Shown in pieces: positions 1-12,007 of a DNA stretch of 64,000 bases. The notes under the pieces were generated by a model. The model was not told where the DNA came from and ran no database searches. It was given only the letters and a program-made list of their open reading frames with translations. The translations under genes and the position numbers were made by a program. The first letter of the stretch is position 1; each line of letters opens with the position of its first letter. The DNA comes from Mugil cephalus (Eukaryota; Chordata; Actinopteri; Mugiliformes; Mugilidae), in the NCBI RefSeq assembly GCF_022458985.1, contig NC_061785.1, forward strand, positions 6,314,204 through 6,378,203, given 5' to 3'.

Positions 1-2139
1 GAAATAGCCAGCGAAACATAAAGTTAATGAGTCACTGATTCTGCAGTAACCTGTGGCAGCAGTTGGAGTGTACTGGAAACAACAATTGTTTCTTTTAACC
101 AAGAAGGAAGAATAGTATAAAGAAACAAATCTTTAACTCTTCTACTGCAAAAGACTCGGTTTCACACACCTTTATAAAAGTGCTGCCATCGTGTTATTGT
201 TCCTTAAAAGAAAAAGGTGAGAACAACCTGTAAATAAACCGTCTTGACTGTTCGGCCCTACAGCTATGGTTATAGAAGACTAGAGAATATCTTTGTTTAT
301 TAAAAAACAACAACAACAACAAAGCCCTTGAGGATGCGCATATTTTTTAAAGGATTGTATACATTATATTTACACAATGCGTATGTGGAGTGATCAATAT
401 AAGGGCTACATGCAGCATTCCTATTGTTCTCCAACATGTTAACTTTACTTGAACAAGGTAGCACTCCCTTGCCTTTTGAGAATTCGGGTGACTTGGAAGT
501 AACTAGATCATGCTGCAGATTATTTTAACACATAGGCTGCAACAAGCCAGTGTTTTCCTGGGCTAAGGCACGTCTTTCGGCGGCGTAGTGGAGGAACCTG
601 TCCGCCCAGTAGCAGAGAGCAGCTCAACCCATTTGTGTCCTGTGTGACAACCGTCAGGGAGTTGCACACTCCGCCGTGCTACTATGACTAACCCCGAAAC
701 CCGCAACGAGAAAAGGCCGACAGCGCTCGCTTCTAGAGTCAGTGCACAAATGTGAAATGTGGCGCAAAAGTGAACAAGCTCAGTAAATGAACAAAGTCTG
801 CAGCCTGAGTTCTCCTATAAATAATGACGAGATAGATGCATAATTAACATGTCACCATTCAGCTCGCTCAATATGACGCGCCGGGATCAGTGAACACAGT
901 AACTAGCCGTGCAAACAGTTCTCGTGAGGTGCAAAAAGTGCAGCAGAGGCGCAAAGCAGGGATGATGCACAAATGTTACGCTATGAAGGAACAATACAGT
1001 GAGAAAGAAAAGAATCACCATAAACTTAAAAGTACTTCAGAGGCTTAAGGATTTATCAGTGAGGAAGAAATGGATTCTCGTTAATTAGGATGAAAAAATA
1101 CAACGTGGAGGTGGAATCAGTGTGTGGTACAAGCCAATAGTGCATAAAGTAGTGTAAACTCAGGAAGAAAGAAAAAATTAGACTTGTATATATATATGTA
1201 TATATATAATGTCTGTGAATAGACTTCAAAAGCTTTAGTGCCAGGGGCAGTAGGAGGCTGAGGTTAGATTATTCTGGAGTATTTTCTTTTCTTTTTTATA
1301 TATCAAGTTGGGGTTGTTGATAGGACAAATTTAAAAAATGATGAATACTTGGACATTTGGAGGCGTGCATGCAATTACTCCTACTTAATATTTACCTGCA
1401 CTTAAGTTATACTAGTTCTTATTTATATTTATAAACACTTTTGCACTGATGGTGTGTGTTGCAGTCCTGTCCTCTCTGCAGCTGCAGCACTGCAAACTTC
1501 CCCACTGTGGGATTAATAAATGGGACTCATCTTATTTCATGCACCAAAAAATGAAGACGCTGCACCTTTCCCTGCAACCTTTGTTTTGTTCTTTTGTTTT
1601 TTTGATGTTCTGAATCAATTTAAAACAAATAAGCTGCACAAACTGAGGTCTTTCACCCTGCAGCCTCCTTCTTCACTCCTTCATTTGACTTTGACAGTGG
1701 GTTATTGATTCCCTCTCTGACATACACGCGCAGACAACATTGACGGTTTGGTTCCTTTTAGGTCCATTAAACACTTACACAAAAGTCCAGCGTGGCTCTT
1801 AGTACCGACACAAGCACAGTAGTGTGTGTTTCAGTGTAAATAGGCGTCAGGTCACATGATTGTGCAGACCTCCCCTCTGTCCCCCCTGACTCTCTCTTTC
1901 TCTGCTTTTACCCATGCCCCAAGGAAAAGTCATGTCCTCCATCAGGATGTCAATAGCTCTATTAGATGCTCAGAGGAGGATCCATAAGAGGTTGGATCAT
2001 AACCAAAATAAAAGGCACCACCGGTCAAACACGCAATGCACACATAAAAAACAAAAACAAATGCATGCACAAAGGCCTTTAAACATGGCGTTTTTTTTTT
2101 TGTTTTTGTTTTGTTTCTGTTGTGTGCGCACACTCTCAC
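1..2139 (-). other. dlg5: dlg5 intron 1 (partial)
   Basis: Non-coding sequence downstream of the dlg5 first exon on the minus strand; it continues past the left edge. No further dlg5 exon is recognisable here. It contains an AT dinucleotide patch near 1187-1209 and a retroposon-like tail near 1440-1545 (listed separately). Otherwise I see nothing I can name. Confidence 0.7.
1440..1545 (+). repeat. LINE/SINE 3'-tail-like fragment
   Basis: The stretch ending in CCCCACTGTGGGATTAATAAA resembles the 3' end shared by several fish non-LTR retrotransposons (a short palindromic CCCCAnTGTGGG box followed by an AATAAA-like run). A related box lies in inverse orientation near 3450-3470. The family is inferred from pattern memory only; the boundaries are approximate. 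Confidence 0.45.
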
Positions 2140-2440
2140 CGGTCGTGTGGTCCACCGGTCCGGAGTCATCCAGCAGCAGCAGGGAGCGCAGGTGAGGGTG
2201 CGTCGTCTCCAGAGCCGAGCACAGCTCCGCGAAGTGGTCCCTGTCCTTGCTTATCAGTATCTTCAGGAGGAGGTCCACTTTCTCCGAGTTGCTGGAGCAG
2301 TTGCGCCCCAGCTCGAAGCGCTCGGACTGGCTGAGGGTCCCGCAGTGAGCCAAAACATCCACAACTCGGTCCGCGTCCGTGACGGACTCCACCAAGTTCT
2401 GGTAACATTTCTCCAACAACTCTTTATGCTTGGGCTCCAT
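2140..2440 (-). CDS. dlg5: Dlg5, first coding exon (N-terminal CARD-like region)
   Basis: This exon encodes the first 100 residues plus one base of disks large homolog 5, a MAGUK-family scaffold protein of cell junctions and centrosomes. The start MEPKHKELLEKCYQNLVE and the later blocks SEKVDLLLKILISKDRDHF and ETTHPHLRSLLLL line up with the vertebrate DLG5 N-terminus (MEP-x-ELL..., LLLKLLLAKERDHF..., KTQPHL), which folds as a CARD-like helical domain. Only this exon is in the window; the coiled coil, PDZ, SH3 and guanylate-kinase parts lie off the left edge. The ATG is at 2440-2438 and the exon ends at 2140, followed by a donor reading G|GTGAGA. The open frame continues past the donor to about 1997, but that part is low-complexity intron sequence and not protein. 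It is transcribed in the same direction as anxa11. Confidence is high for the family; which teleost paralogue (a or b) cannot be told. Confidence 0.9.
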
Positions 2441-3000
2441 CTCCCCTCCCTCTCGCCCCCTCCTCTCTCGCGTCGCCCCCCCCTCCTCCTCTTTTTTTTC
2501 CTCGGTTCAACCGAACCAGCTTCGGGACAAAATCTTAAATCTTCCAACTTCGCCTCCCTGCTACTACTACTACTGCCGAGACTCGCCCAAACTATCCGGC
2601 TCGACCCAGCTGGGACGGTCTTCAACCCGAACTGAAGGATACACAAGAAGTAGCCATATTTGTTGCCCAAGGCTGTTGACTGCGCGAAGATGACAACACA
2701 TTTTTCCAACCGCCGCTCCGTCCTCCTCGACAAATAGGAAAAAAAAAATAAAAAAAGAAAGAAAGAAAGAAAGAAAAAGGACGTCCGTGTCTCTTTAAGC
2801 TCCGCACGCGCTACGAAGCCACGGAGACATGCTCGTCCTCGAGTTAAGTTCTTTCGACATGTTGGAAAGTGTTAGAAACTCTCCAGGAGCTCTCTTGGTG
2901 AGACTACAAACTCCGCCATGTCTCACCGTCCAAGCAGCTGTAGCCCTGCGCCAATCATATTTCCGTCCAATGGACATTTAAGGTAAAAGTGGGCGGGGCT
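2441..3000 (-). promoter_or_regulatory. dlg5: dlg5 5' UTR and putative promoter
   Basis: GC-richer DNA directly upstream of the dlg5 start codon. Two CCAAT boxes (2951-2955 and 2967-2971) and a GC box GGGCGGGG (2991-2998) sit about 510-560 bp upstream of the ATG. An A-rich and GAAA-repeat patch lies at about 2738-2778. No TATA box is evident, so the transcription start is unknown. The promoter role is inferred from position and motifs. Confidence 0.5.
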
Positions 3001-3176
3001 TTCCTTTTCGGACGCACCTGGTTTATTACCATTCACAGCGTAAACCAACACTGTTAACAATGTATACTGCTCGGGACTCGTGCACTGAGATGGAGATTTG
3101 GACGCTTAAAATGTAATGTTTTATAATTTTATTTATAAATTAGATTTTGTTTGCGGGTGGTGGGGGAGGTTTGATT

Positions 3177-3776
3177 TATATCAGCCACAACATTAAAACC
3201 ACCGACGTGACCATGTGTTCTGCTGCCATTCATTCGTGTGGATAGACATGTACCACCCACCTAGACCAGACCAGCCCCCCACCCCCACCCCCCACCTCCC
3301 ATGGCAATGACACTCCTCGATGGCAGCAGCCATAACAGAAGGATGCAGCCTGACACAGCAAAGACACACACAACTGGGGAGAATAAATAAATAAATAAAT
3401 AAAACATGAAGAACAGCACAAGGTTAGAATTAGAATTAGAAAACCTTAATTTGTCCCACAATGGGGACAAAGAGGAGCAGAAAAATAACAAGACTGAAGA
3501 GTGGACTGTGTAAAAGATAAATAATAAGATTAAACATAATAACAAAATAGCATTGAACTGCAACAAAAAAGTAATTGAATTTCAAACAGATAATGATTTG
3601 TCAGAATATAAATATTGCACAGAAGGTGTTGACCTGCCTTCCAAAACTACCCAAGTATCTGTGGGATGATCCACAGGGGCCCCTCCCCTCAACCCACTCT
3701 CTGAATTGTTTTGGAGGCACAAGGGAGACCCACACAATATTAATGAGGTGGTCATAATGTTATGCCTGATTGGTGC
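3177..3776 (-). mobile_element. Tc1/mariner-derived MITE, copy A (interrupted)
   Basis: One copy of a repeat family found six times in this window. The right end reads GGTCATAATGTTATGCCTGAT, the inverse of the family terminus ATCAGGCATAACATTATGACC that is familiar from fish Tc1-like transposons. Inside are the family blocks for CACCCACCTAGACCAGACCAG and CCAAAACTACCCAAG. No transposase frame is present, so it is non-autonomous. A separate retroposon is inserted at about 3422-3621. Confidence 0.75.
3422..3621 (-). mobile_element. Truncated retroposon nested in MITE copy A
   Basis: About 200 bp that is absent from the other MITE copies and breaks the family sequence between AACAGCACAAGG and GGTGTTGACC. 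Read on the minus strand it ends with CCCCATTGTGGGACAAATTAA and then short TTCTAA-type tandem units. This is the layout of a 5'-truncated LINE or SINE tail. The flanks GCACAAGG and GCACAGAAGG look like an imperfect target-site duplication. Confidence 0.5.
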
Positions 3777-5894
3777 ATATTTGCTTTGGTCAAATTACGG
3801 CATCAGAAATGTGTTTTAAAGAGGTGTCCATGGAGTAAAAAAGAAATGTCTTCTCAAAAGCGCAGTTGTATTCAGTTGATTCTGTGGCTGTGAAGCATTT
3901 TTCACATTGTATCAGTCATGTACGCATCACAAATCACAAATCTTGATCCCAGAAGTTGTTCTGCTCTGCGCTCTGCTCCTCTGAGTAGAGCCACGGAGCA
4001 GATTTATACCTCCAGTTTCTCATCTGGATCGCGAGCTTTCTTCTGCTCCACATAATCCGTCCGATCTAAAATCCTTAAGAAGCAAATAATCTCGGCGCAC
4101 ACACAGAAATGATATGTGAGATTATATATATATATGTGTGTGTGTGTGTGTACATCTGACAAGTACAGAACGATATGAAGTAGATAAATGTGAATATTTG
4201 GAGTGGACTTGTTTTACTATGATTACTGACAGCAGTTTGTATCATTAAGGAGCTCAAGTGCCTTTATGGGGATTGTGGCTCTCAGCTGGAGCTTTAAAGC
4301 TTTACATGGTACACAGAGGGCCTATACATTTCCCCCCCACTTAAGTTTGAAACCGCCTTAACAATGTAAGTGATTATATAATAACTCACTCATTTCTTTC
4401 GCTGCCGGGAAAATCTGAAACTAGCTGGAATGACAGAAATTCCTGAAAGCATCGTATTGAAAACTGGACTCCTGCTAACTCCTGCTGCTGTTTTGCAATG
4501 AAAACATCAAGATTCGAGACTTTCGCACACAAATAAACGGATAAGACCGGGCGGGATTTGCTCCTCTATTTTGTCAAATGTCAGATGAAACCTCAAGCCC
4601 CGCAGGCTGCAGCTCAGCAGGCTGGATAGCGATATCTGCTCCCACATCTTGTTATGTGTCGTCCGTCTAATCCTCGGGGTTTGTAATTTGCTTATATGCA
4701 CTCATGAAGTTTAAAGCAGGATTACGGCCCCTGGCAACCAAATGTCACTCAGCTCCACATTCGCACTGCTCATTGGACGGCTGAGTCCGCACACAAATCC
4801 ACCGCACAAGTCAACAATTAAGTCGATACTTACTTTGACTGATTGTCCACAAGAAAGTATTAACGTTAGAGGCTTGTAGCAAGGATGTTTTAATAGGTAA
4901 AGCATGGACTCATTTCAAATTTTAGTCCTAACCAAGGCAGTTGAGTACAATATGTCGAAAATCTTTATTTTGGGGCGTCAATTTCAATATGAAACATGAG
5001 TGAAAATCCCTATAATGTGAATTTATTCGACGTCGCACATTTCCCTCAATAATCACCCATAATCTGTTTAAATTGTGACTTAAAGGAGTTTAAATCCAAA
5101 CCAAAGGCAGCCCTTCACAGCTCCCATCTCCCACCGGAGCTGGTGACGCATACAGATTGACGCACGCGTCCGACATCTCCCTCACTAAGACGAGGGCAGC
5201 TCTGTGTGTTTGCGTGCGACCGAGCACCAGAAAGGGAGCACGCCGCCATCACGTCCACGCGTTAATAATTAATGCACTTTGTCTCGAAATCAGGACCAGG
5301 GAAGTGCTCTGTTTTGTCTCCTAAGGTAAAAAGCCAGACAAATGGGAGGCTCCCTCTGATTTCCTTCTGACCTATATATATCCCAGGAGGCATCGGTGCA
5401 AACAGTGTTTGGCTGCGGAGAGAATACACAAATGCAGACGTTAAATATTCATACCTCTTTGTACTCTTTGGCTGGTGGGGGCTTTTTTTTTTTTATTTTG
5501 ATTTCTATGAAGCCATTTGTCTTCCCCACCACATTCCCTCTAAGGCTGCACTCTGAGGCCGGTGAACGCAGAGAGACTTTAGGACACCGGCGTCTCCAAT
5601 GTGGGCACTATTTATAGCCCAGAGAAAAGCTCTCTGTGCCGTATCACCGGAGCCACAAAACATACCTGAACATTTTCCTCTCAGATTATACGGCTATGCA
5701 TAGAGCATCACTTATGTAAGAGCCACGTTACTCGCACCTTTTAGCAGGGCGCTGCTCGTGATGCTCGGGCTGCAAGGTGGTGCAAATGAGGCCGCCTTTG
5801 AAATGCAAATTTCTCATTGTGTTGTCCATTCAGAGCCAGTGTTTCATGCAGAACACACGATCCCATTTCACAAGCCACATATGCTCACATGTCT
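3777..5894. other. Intergenic region between dlg5 promoter and anxa11 3' end
   Basis: No gene is recognisable. A TA/TG microsatellite lies at about 4120-4152. From about 5100 to 5720 the sequence becomes less AT-biased, with a MEF2-type box CTATTTATAG at 5608-5617 and a CTATATATAT stretch near 5372. This part may be regulatory. The remainder shows nothing I can name. Confidence 0.5.
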
Positions 5895-5900
5895 TTTATT
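5895..5900 (-). terminator. anxa11: Putative anxa11 poly(A) signal
   Basis: TTTATT on the plus strand, which is AATAAA on the minus strand, about 985 bases downstream of the anxa11 stop codon. It gives a 3' UTR of roughly 1 kb. Several other A/T-rich sites lie in between, so the choice is tentative. Confidence 0.4.
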
Positions 5901-6884
5901 GAAATGAAAAGTTGATATTATTATTATTTTTTTTTTTTAAATTGGCCTGCAATACATTTAGATCATTATTTTGTTACAAAGACGATGGCAACATTGTTAG
6001 TGCAGTTAGTTAATCAGCAAGCAAAGTAATTCAAGAAAGTAAGAATTGACACTTCAGAGCCCTCTGCTGGCGAAAGAACATAGCAACACTATGAAACATG
6101 ATGTAAACAAAATACAACAATGTTGAGGTTACATTTCTTTAGGGACGATTTTCAAGATTACACCACCACGAAGCGTCAACCATGCCCATGTGTTTACACA
6201 GCAGCTCTTAAAAAAAAAAAAAAAAAAAAGGCACAACACTTTTTTGTCTTTGGCTATATGTCAATTTGCATAGACTTGCAAGCAGGGTATAATTCTACTT
6301 CACACAGATTCTTTAAAGTTATGTTTACTTCACTACTTTCGAAAGTAAACATGGGCATTTTTAAAAAAAAAAAAAAAAGAAAATCATCAAGCGATAATAT
6401 GTATTAGAACAGATCCACAGATCTTTGTAAATACGCATAATTGAAATGACACTGAAAGCAACGCTCTAAATAAGCCCTTGTGCGTACGTGCGTCTTATTT
6501 TCTTTCTTTTTTTAAATGTGACAAAAAATATTTCCCCAAATTAAAGTTTTATTTAGCTTTTAGGTTTGTACTGTTATATTAAAATATTGTAGTTACTCTA
6601 AAGTTATTACAGTTACAATATAGTTCCATATATACGGAGTGTTACCCAAAGAGAATAGTGGTATCTCCTGCTTATATTGTAATCTGATTTGACACTCATC
6701 GACTATGTCTAATACATCTATCACAGTAGCAAAAATTATGTCACTGAAGAGAGTACAAAATTAATATGATTGACTATGGTCTTTGACACTAATCGCATGC
6801 ATCAGAGGTGATATAAGGTCCTATAGCATTGTTTCAGTGTGGACGTTTATAATGTCCTTTGTGAGGTGTTGTCCTTCTTAGATT

Positions 6885-9800
6885 TTAGTCACTGCCTCCG
6901 CACAGCTTCAGTAGCAGCTTCTTGTAATCCCCGGAGGTGTCACCCTGAGAAACACGGACAAATGCGTCACGCAAACAGAAAGCGGTGACGGACTTTATTC
7001 ATTTATTTCGAAATGACGCCTTTAGCGGGACTTACTGAGATGTCGGTGTACAGTGATTTCCCGTAGGCCTTCAGGTACTCCTGTCTGATGTCCAACATGT
7101 CTACCTCAGAGCGGGACACCATGATGCGGATGAGGGTGGTGTCCTTGGTCCCGGCTCCCTGTCAGCAGCACATCACAGTATGTGAGAACTAATTCACGTC
7201 TCCTCGTCTGACGCTCTGCAGCGTCTGAGCACGGAGGTTAGTGGGAAATGAAAAGGAAACGTGGTGGTGAACCACAGAAGTACCTTCATGGCTTTGTGGA
7301 GCCTCTCTGCAAAGTAGGCTGGGGTGTTCTTGATGCATTTCACTAGAAAAACAGTCATTTCCAGATTAGACATTATAATCATTTTACATTTTTTCTTTTT
7401 TAGGCACCTAAACTACATTATTTTATACAATATTCTCTAAATTCAAAATGAAAAGATGTGCATGAATGTGTGCCGTAACGTCTGTGATGCCGTCTAGTCG
7501 TTGGCTCAGTTGTAACAACTTAAATTCGTTGCATAATTTCAAGCAAACCTCTAGACAGGACAGATGTCTGTGAAGTCTTCAATGTCGTGGTATTTATTTA
7601 TTTATTTATTTTTAAGACTGGACTCGCTTGAGGTTTTTTGCACCGTTCATCCAAGCCGCTTCGTTAAATGAGAGGTGAGACGCCTGTGAAATGCCTCCAG
7701 GAAGTCCAGCCGCCTTTGTTTTAAATATAGCTCCACGACATATGCGAATCTGCACAGCCTATTGTTACATGTACGGTGCCTATATGTCTGCAGCTCTGTG
7801 GTTCCCAAAGCGTGCTAGGTGATTCAAAAAGCAGCATGTTCCCCGAACAATGACACATGTGAACAGAAGAGACAGATGTGGAAGCTTCTCTTCAATCAAC
7901 AGGTATTTAGGTCAGATAGCAGCGTGTTTCCAGCTGCGAGATATTTTTGGTTATTCCAGGAAAGCAAAACAAACTCAAGCTGTGACTCAAATATACACTC
8001 GAGCGTGTTTTTGTACAAGCCACTTTGGTTTGGTCGCGGTTTGGCAGAGCACGTACCCACGGCCACCATGCCAGACTCAACGTTTCCAGACATTTCCCTG
8101 CAGATGCTCTTCTCGATGTCCCTCCCACACATCTGCTGGTACTCCTGGAACACTATCAAAGTCAAGGATCACAGGCAAGACGGTCACGATCACAATATTT
8201 GAAAATGTGTAAAAAAAAAAGTAAAAAAAATTCCAGTTGTGAGAAATATTCGAGGGATGAGGAACAAAAATAATCACCTGCCCTAAGGTGTGGCTTGCTG
8301 CGAGCACAGAGGATGGCATTAAACTGAGACTCGTCAGTTCCCACTTTATTTTCCCCGGCAGCGTAAAGTTTCTGAGGAGGAAAAAGAGTAAGAAGATGAT
8401 CTTTTTTTTTTCTCAGTGAGTTTCCGAGTATGTTACAACACGTCTACACCAGCACCTGAGCATCCTGTTTGGCCATGGAGATGTCAACGGTCTCTCTCTC
8501 ATCACGGTTTCCCTAAATAGAACAAGAAAACACGCATTCATTGGGCGGGACGCAGCAGCAGACTCAGAAACTTTCCGTCACATTAGATGGCGTCTGTTTT
8601 AAATGATTTTCAAGTTACCTGACAGAGAGAGATCAGGAGTCTACGGAAGTGACCAGAGGTGTCGCTGCTGATGGCGTCCTCCAGGTTCTTCCCGTACTCT
8701 GAAAGGGAGGGGGGTAGTAGGAAAATATATTCATTTGCATATTTCTGCACTGCACTTAACCTGTTACCACGAGTGGAACAAGTTGTAAAATGAGTATACA
8801 TGTCTTTCATGTACTACCTTCTTGTAGCCTTAGTGGACAAAAAAGTCCATGTCCAAAAACTGCTATAAAAACTTGATGATGAAACAGATTTTTTGTTTTC
8901 TGATTTTTTCGGCATAAATCTCTTAAACCACTTCAGCACTTTACAAAAACTACCAAAATTCAATCATTTTGAGGAATTTAATCCTTTAAATGCCAGTATG
9001 GTATGACCAAGATTATGTAAAATATTATCTTGATTGCATTATTAGTTTTTGTTTTGCTTTGTTTTTAAAATTTACTACCCTCTTAGTGGACAAAAATGTC
9101 CCATTGACTTCCATTATAATTACATTTCTTAATCTCTCAGCTGTGATACGACAAATTAAATCATTCATTTTGCAGTGTTAAGGTTTCATATCACTAAAAT
9201 CAGCCATTTCCCATGACAGGTTCTAGTAATGGGGAAATGAAACAAGTTTGTTATTTCATTTGTTTTTGTGCTTCCGTAATTGAGCTTAACAGGCTATTTG
9301 AAGGTGTGTCTACATAGAGTTTAATTAACTGTTAAATCAATCTTCAGAAAATTTAGGTGCACGAACTATAATTCTTATTTTCCCTCAAATTCCACAATGT
9401 AATGTTTTAAATGATGATGAAGAATCTGAGAACTCACCATTTTTGTAGATTATGTTGATTTCCCGAATCTCCTCATTGGAGCGTGAGGACAAAATCTCAA
9501 TCAGACAAGCTTCATCCGTCCCTGCACCCTGATAGAAAAGACAGACACAGGTTCAGTGATACATTCAAACATGCACCTTATTGAGGAAGTGAATCCAAAC
9601 AACATTCATTCGTTATCAGTGATTGTCCAGCCTTCATTTATTATTGTATTTATTACACAATGCGGAATAAAACACGTCTGGGGCAACAGACAAGCAAACT
9701 AAATCCGTTCTCCACCGACCTTTATAGCGTCTCTACATTCAGCAGCATCAAAGTGCGATGGTTTCAGGAGCATGGCAAGAACCAGTTTCTCAAAGTTTCC

Positions 9801-11050
9801 GGTGAGCTCAGACTTCAGATCGTGGAACAAATCCTAAGAAGAAGAAAGAAAGTAATAAATAAAAATGCAATGCCATCTCGGATTTCATACAGTTTCCATA
9901 TTGGAGGAACCAAAATCATTTTGGTTCCATCAACATACCTTCCCATAAGTAGTTTTGTAGGCTGCCACCATTGGAACCCTCTGTTTGTTAGAACGATTCC
10001 CCAGAAGTTCAATGATGGCATTTTCATCAGTGCCTGTTTCAGAATTAATTCACGTTGTGTATGAGAAGGTATTGAGCAAATGGACTGCTACTGGATGTGA
10101 AATAACACAACATTCAATGGGTTTAGCATACTCACCAAAACCCTTCATGGCCTTCCGAAGAACTTCCACATCCCTCAGTGGATCGGCCCCTGGGAAATCT
10201 TTGATAGAACCCCTGAATCCTTTCTATTAAAATATGAGAAGATAGCATACCACGTGCTTAGTTTTTGCTGTATGTGCAGAACTTTGAGAGAAATCCCAGG
10301 ATGTTAACGAGTATGCCTTACATGAATAGCAGGCGCCTGAGGGTTGGATGGAACTCCACTTCCATATCCAGGCCCAGAGGGGTTAGTAGGGGCTGCGGGG
10401 TAATTTGGCATGGGTTGGCCTGGAGCGGGGCCCCCAGGGTATCCCTGCTGAGCTCCTCCTGGCTGTAAATAAAGGACAGCTGTAAGCACACTATGTACAC
10501 ATATCAAATTATTCAGGGATTAAGTTTGTCCTTGTGTTTCAGATGTAAAGAGATAAGAATGTTCGTACCGCTCCATAGCCACCAGGTGCTGCACCCCAAC
10601 CTCCAGCTGCAAGAAGAAAACGCTTTCATAAAAAGGCTGCATTTATACATATATATATATATAGATATTTTTAGTGATATAACTTGCAGCCTCACCTGCT
10701 GGAGGCATCGAGGGGTAGCCTCCTGGTGCAGGCTGTTGGTATCCGCCTGCTTGAGGAGGGAAGCCTCCAGCCGGTGCAGGGTAGCCACCGGCCTGGGCAG
10801 GGTAGCCACCGGCCTGGGGAGGGTAGCCACCGGCCTGGGGAGGGTAGCCACCACCCTGGGGAGGGTATCCTCCGGACTGAGGCGGGTATCCGCCTGCTTG
10901 TGGCGGGTAGCCTCCTGCCGCTGGTGGGTAGCCACCTGCCTGGGGCGGGTATCCGCCAGCTTGGGGTGGATATCCACCGGCCTGGGGAGGGTAGCCACCG
11001 GCCTGGGGTGGGTATCCACCGGACTGAGGAGGGTAACCTGGGTAGCTCAT
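6885..11050 (-). CDS. anxa11: Annexin A11
   Basis: Calcium-dependent phospholipid-binding protein; in mammals ANXA11 acts in cytokinesis, vesicle traffic and the tethering of RNA granules to lysosomes. Fourteen coding exons, 5' to 3': 11050-10696, 10606-10569, 10462-10322, 10223-10136, 10033-9939, 9833-9720, 9528-9438, 8698-8619, 8512-8456, 8371-8278, 8152-8057, 7342-7284, 7158-7036, 6944-6885. All introns are GT-AG and phases are consistent, giving 496 aa (human about 505). Core exon lengths 95, 114, 91, 80, 57, 94, 96, 59 and 123 are those of the annexin family. Residues 1 to about 178 form a Gly/Tyr/Pro/Gln-rich region; four annexin repeats follow. Calcium loops GFGTDE, GAGTDE and GAGTKD are intact, while repeat 3 has KVGTDE, as ANXA11 normally does. 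[18 protein letters not shown] and the ending KLCGGSD mark ANXA11 and not ANXA7. The ATG sits nine bases into its exon. Paralogue a or b is undecided. Confidence 0.97.
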
Positions 11051-11059
11051 ATCCAAAAC
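10696..11059 (-). repeat. anxa11: 21-bp minisatellite encoding the anxa11 heptad domain
   Basis: The first coding exon consists almost wholly of 21-bp tandem units encoding GYPPQAG-type heptads. About 15 units follow MSYP; variants include [28 protein letters not shown] and GFPPQAG. The exon has the acceptor CCTCCAG|GTTTTGGAT and a donor CAG|GTGAGG at 10695. The frame is kept throughout, so the repeat is under coding constraint. Confidence 0.9.
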
Positions 11060-12007
11060 CTGGAGGTAAAAGGAAGTAACATACAGTTGAGGGCCATCAT
11101 TTTTTGTTTCATTAGAAATAGTTGTTTCATAATTATTCAATCTACAGACAGTACTGAGGGGTTTGCATTCCTTTCTCTCGAAAACCACAAGAAGCAACAA
11201 GCACGAGTTCCTCAGTCTTTTCAGTTACATAATATAGATCCACATTAAGTGTAATCTTGTCAACTATAAAAGTTGGAATTACACAAGAAGCCACTGTGTC
11301 ATCCCATAACTGACTAAAATACACCTTACAGCTGCCTGTAATGAGAGATAATCCGGCAAACTGTAAATTAACTCTGTTTACATGCACACAAGAAACAGGA
11401 ACTGTGTTTAGAAACAGGACAGAGGGACGTTAACGCTCGGTCGGACAGGTATTATTAGCAATGTTAGCATTGTTAGCACGTTGATCCGTGCCATCTAACG
11501 CGTACAGATATCACAAATAAATGCATTGTTTAGCTACCTAAACACCCCCTTTTCAGAGTTATTCACAGTCCAACAAAGAGATTGTGGCTGTAAAGGCATG
11601 GCTTTTGTTTTAATGACAGTAGAGGCGAAAACACATGGGACCACACATTTACCTGACAAAACACTACGTGAACTAGTGAAAAGTAACATACAAGTCCTGC
11701 ATTAAATCCTCCTTTGCGACTGTTGGCTATAATGTTCAGTTCGTGTTGAAACAGTGAATTGAAGGTGGTAATTCAATGCAGTGTTTGTTTTGGAAAATGT
11801 GGTTTGTGGTACTGTTGTGTTGGAAATAAACGGAAATAAACGCAAAAGGTGTTATTTTTTTTTTTTTTTTTTGCTGGTGCAACACAGTACAAGAGTACTA
11901 CAAATTACAGCTTCTAAAGTAAAAGTTGAATCAACAGTATTTTAAGTTATTTTAAACCAATAAAAACCTTCATGAAGATACAGGGCTCTGGTATATTAGA
12001 AGGGAGT

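Noticed and set aside
1997..2139. Extension of the dlg5 frame past the first exon
   Set aside because: It follows a good GTGAGA donor and reads into A/T low-complexity sequence (KQNKNKKK) unlike DLG5.
8820..9250. Repeated TTAGTGGACAAAAA words in an anxa11 intron
   Set aside because: The word occurs twice (near 8830 and 9085) but I could not define ends or a family, so no element is called.
10730..11045. Tandem repeat that could be mistaken for a CRISPR array
   Set aside because: Units are contiguous 21-mers without spacers and encode protein in frame in a vertebrate gene.
10493..11248. Long plus-strand frame with repeated GRVATGL units
   Set aside because: It is the antisense shadow of the anxa11 heptad repeat; the minus-strand exon has correct splice sites and family identity.
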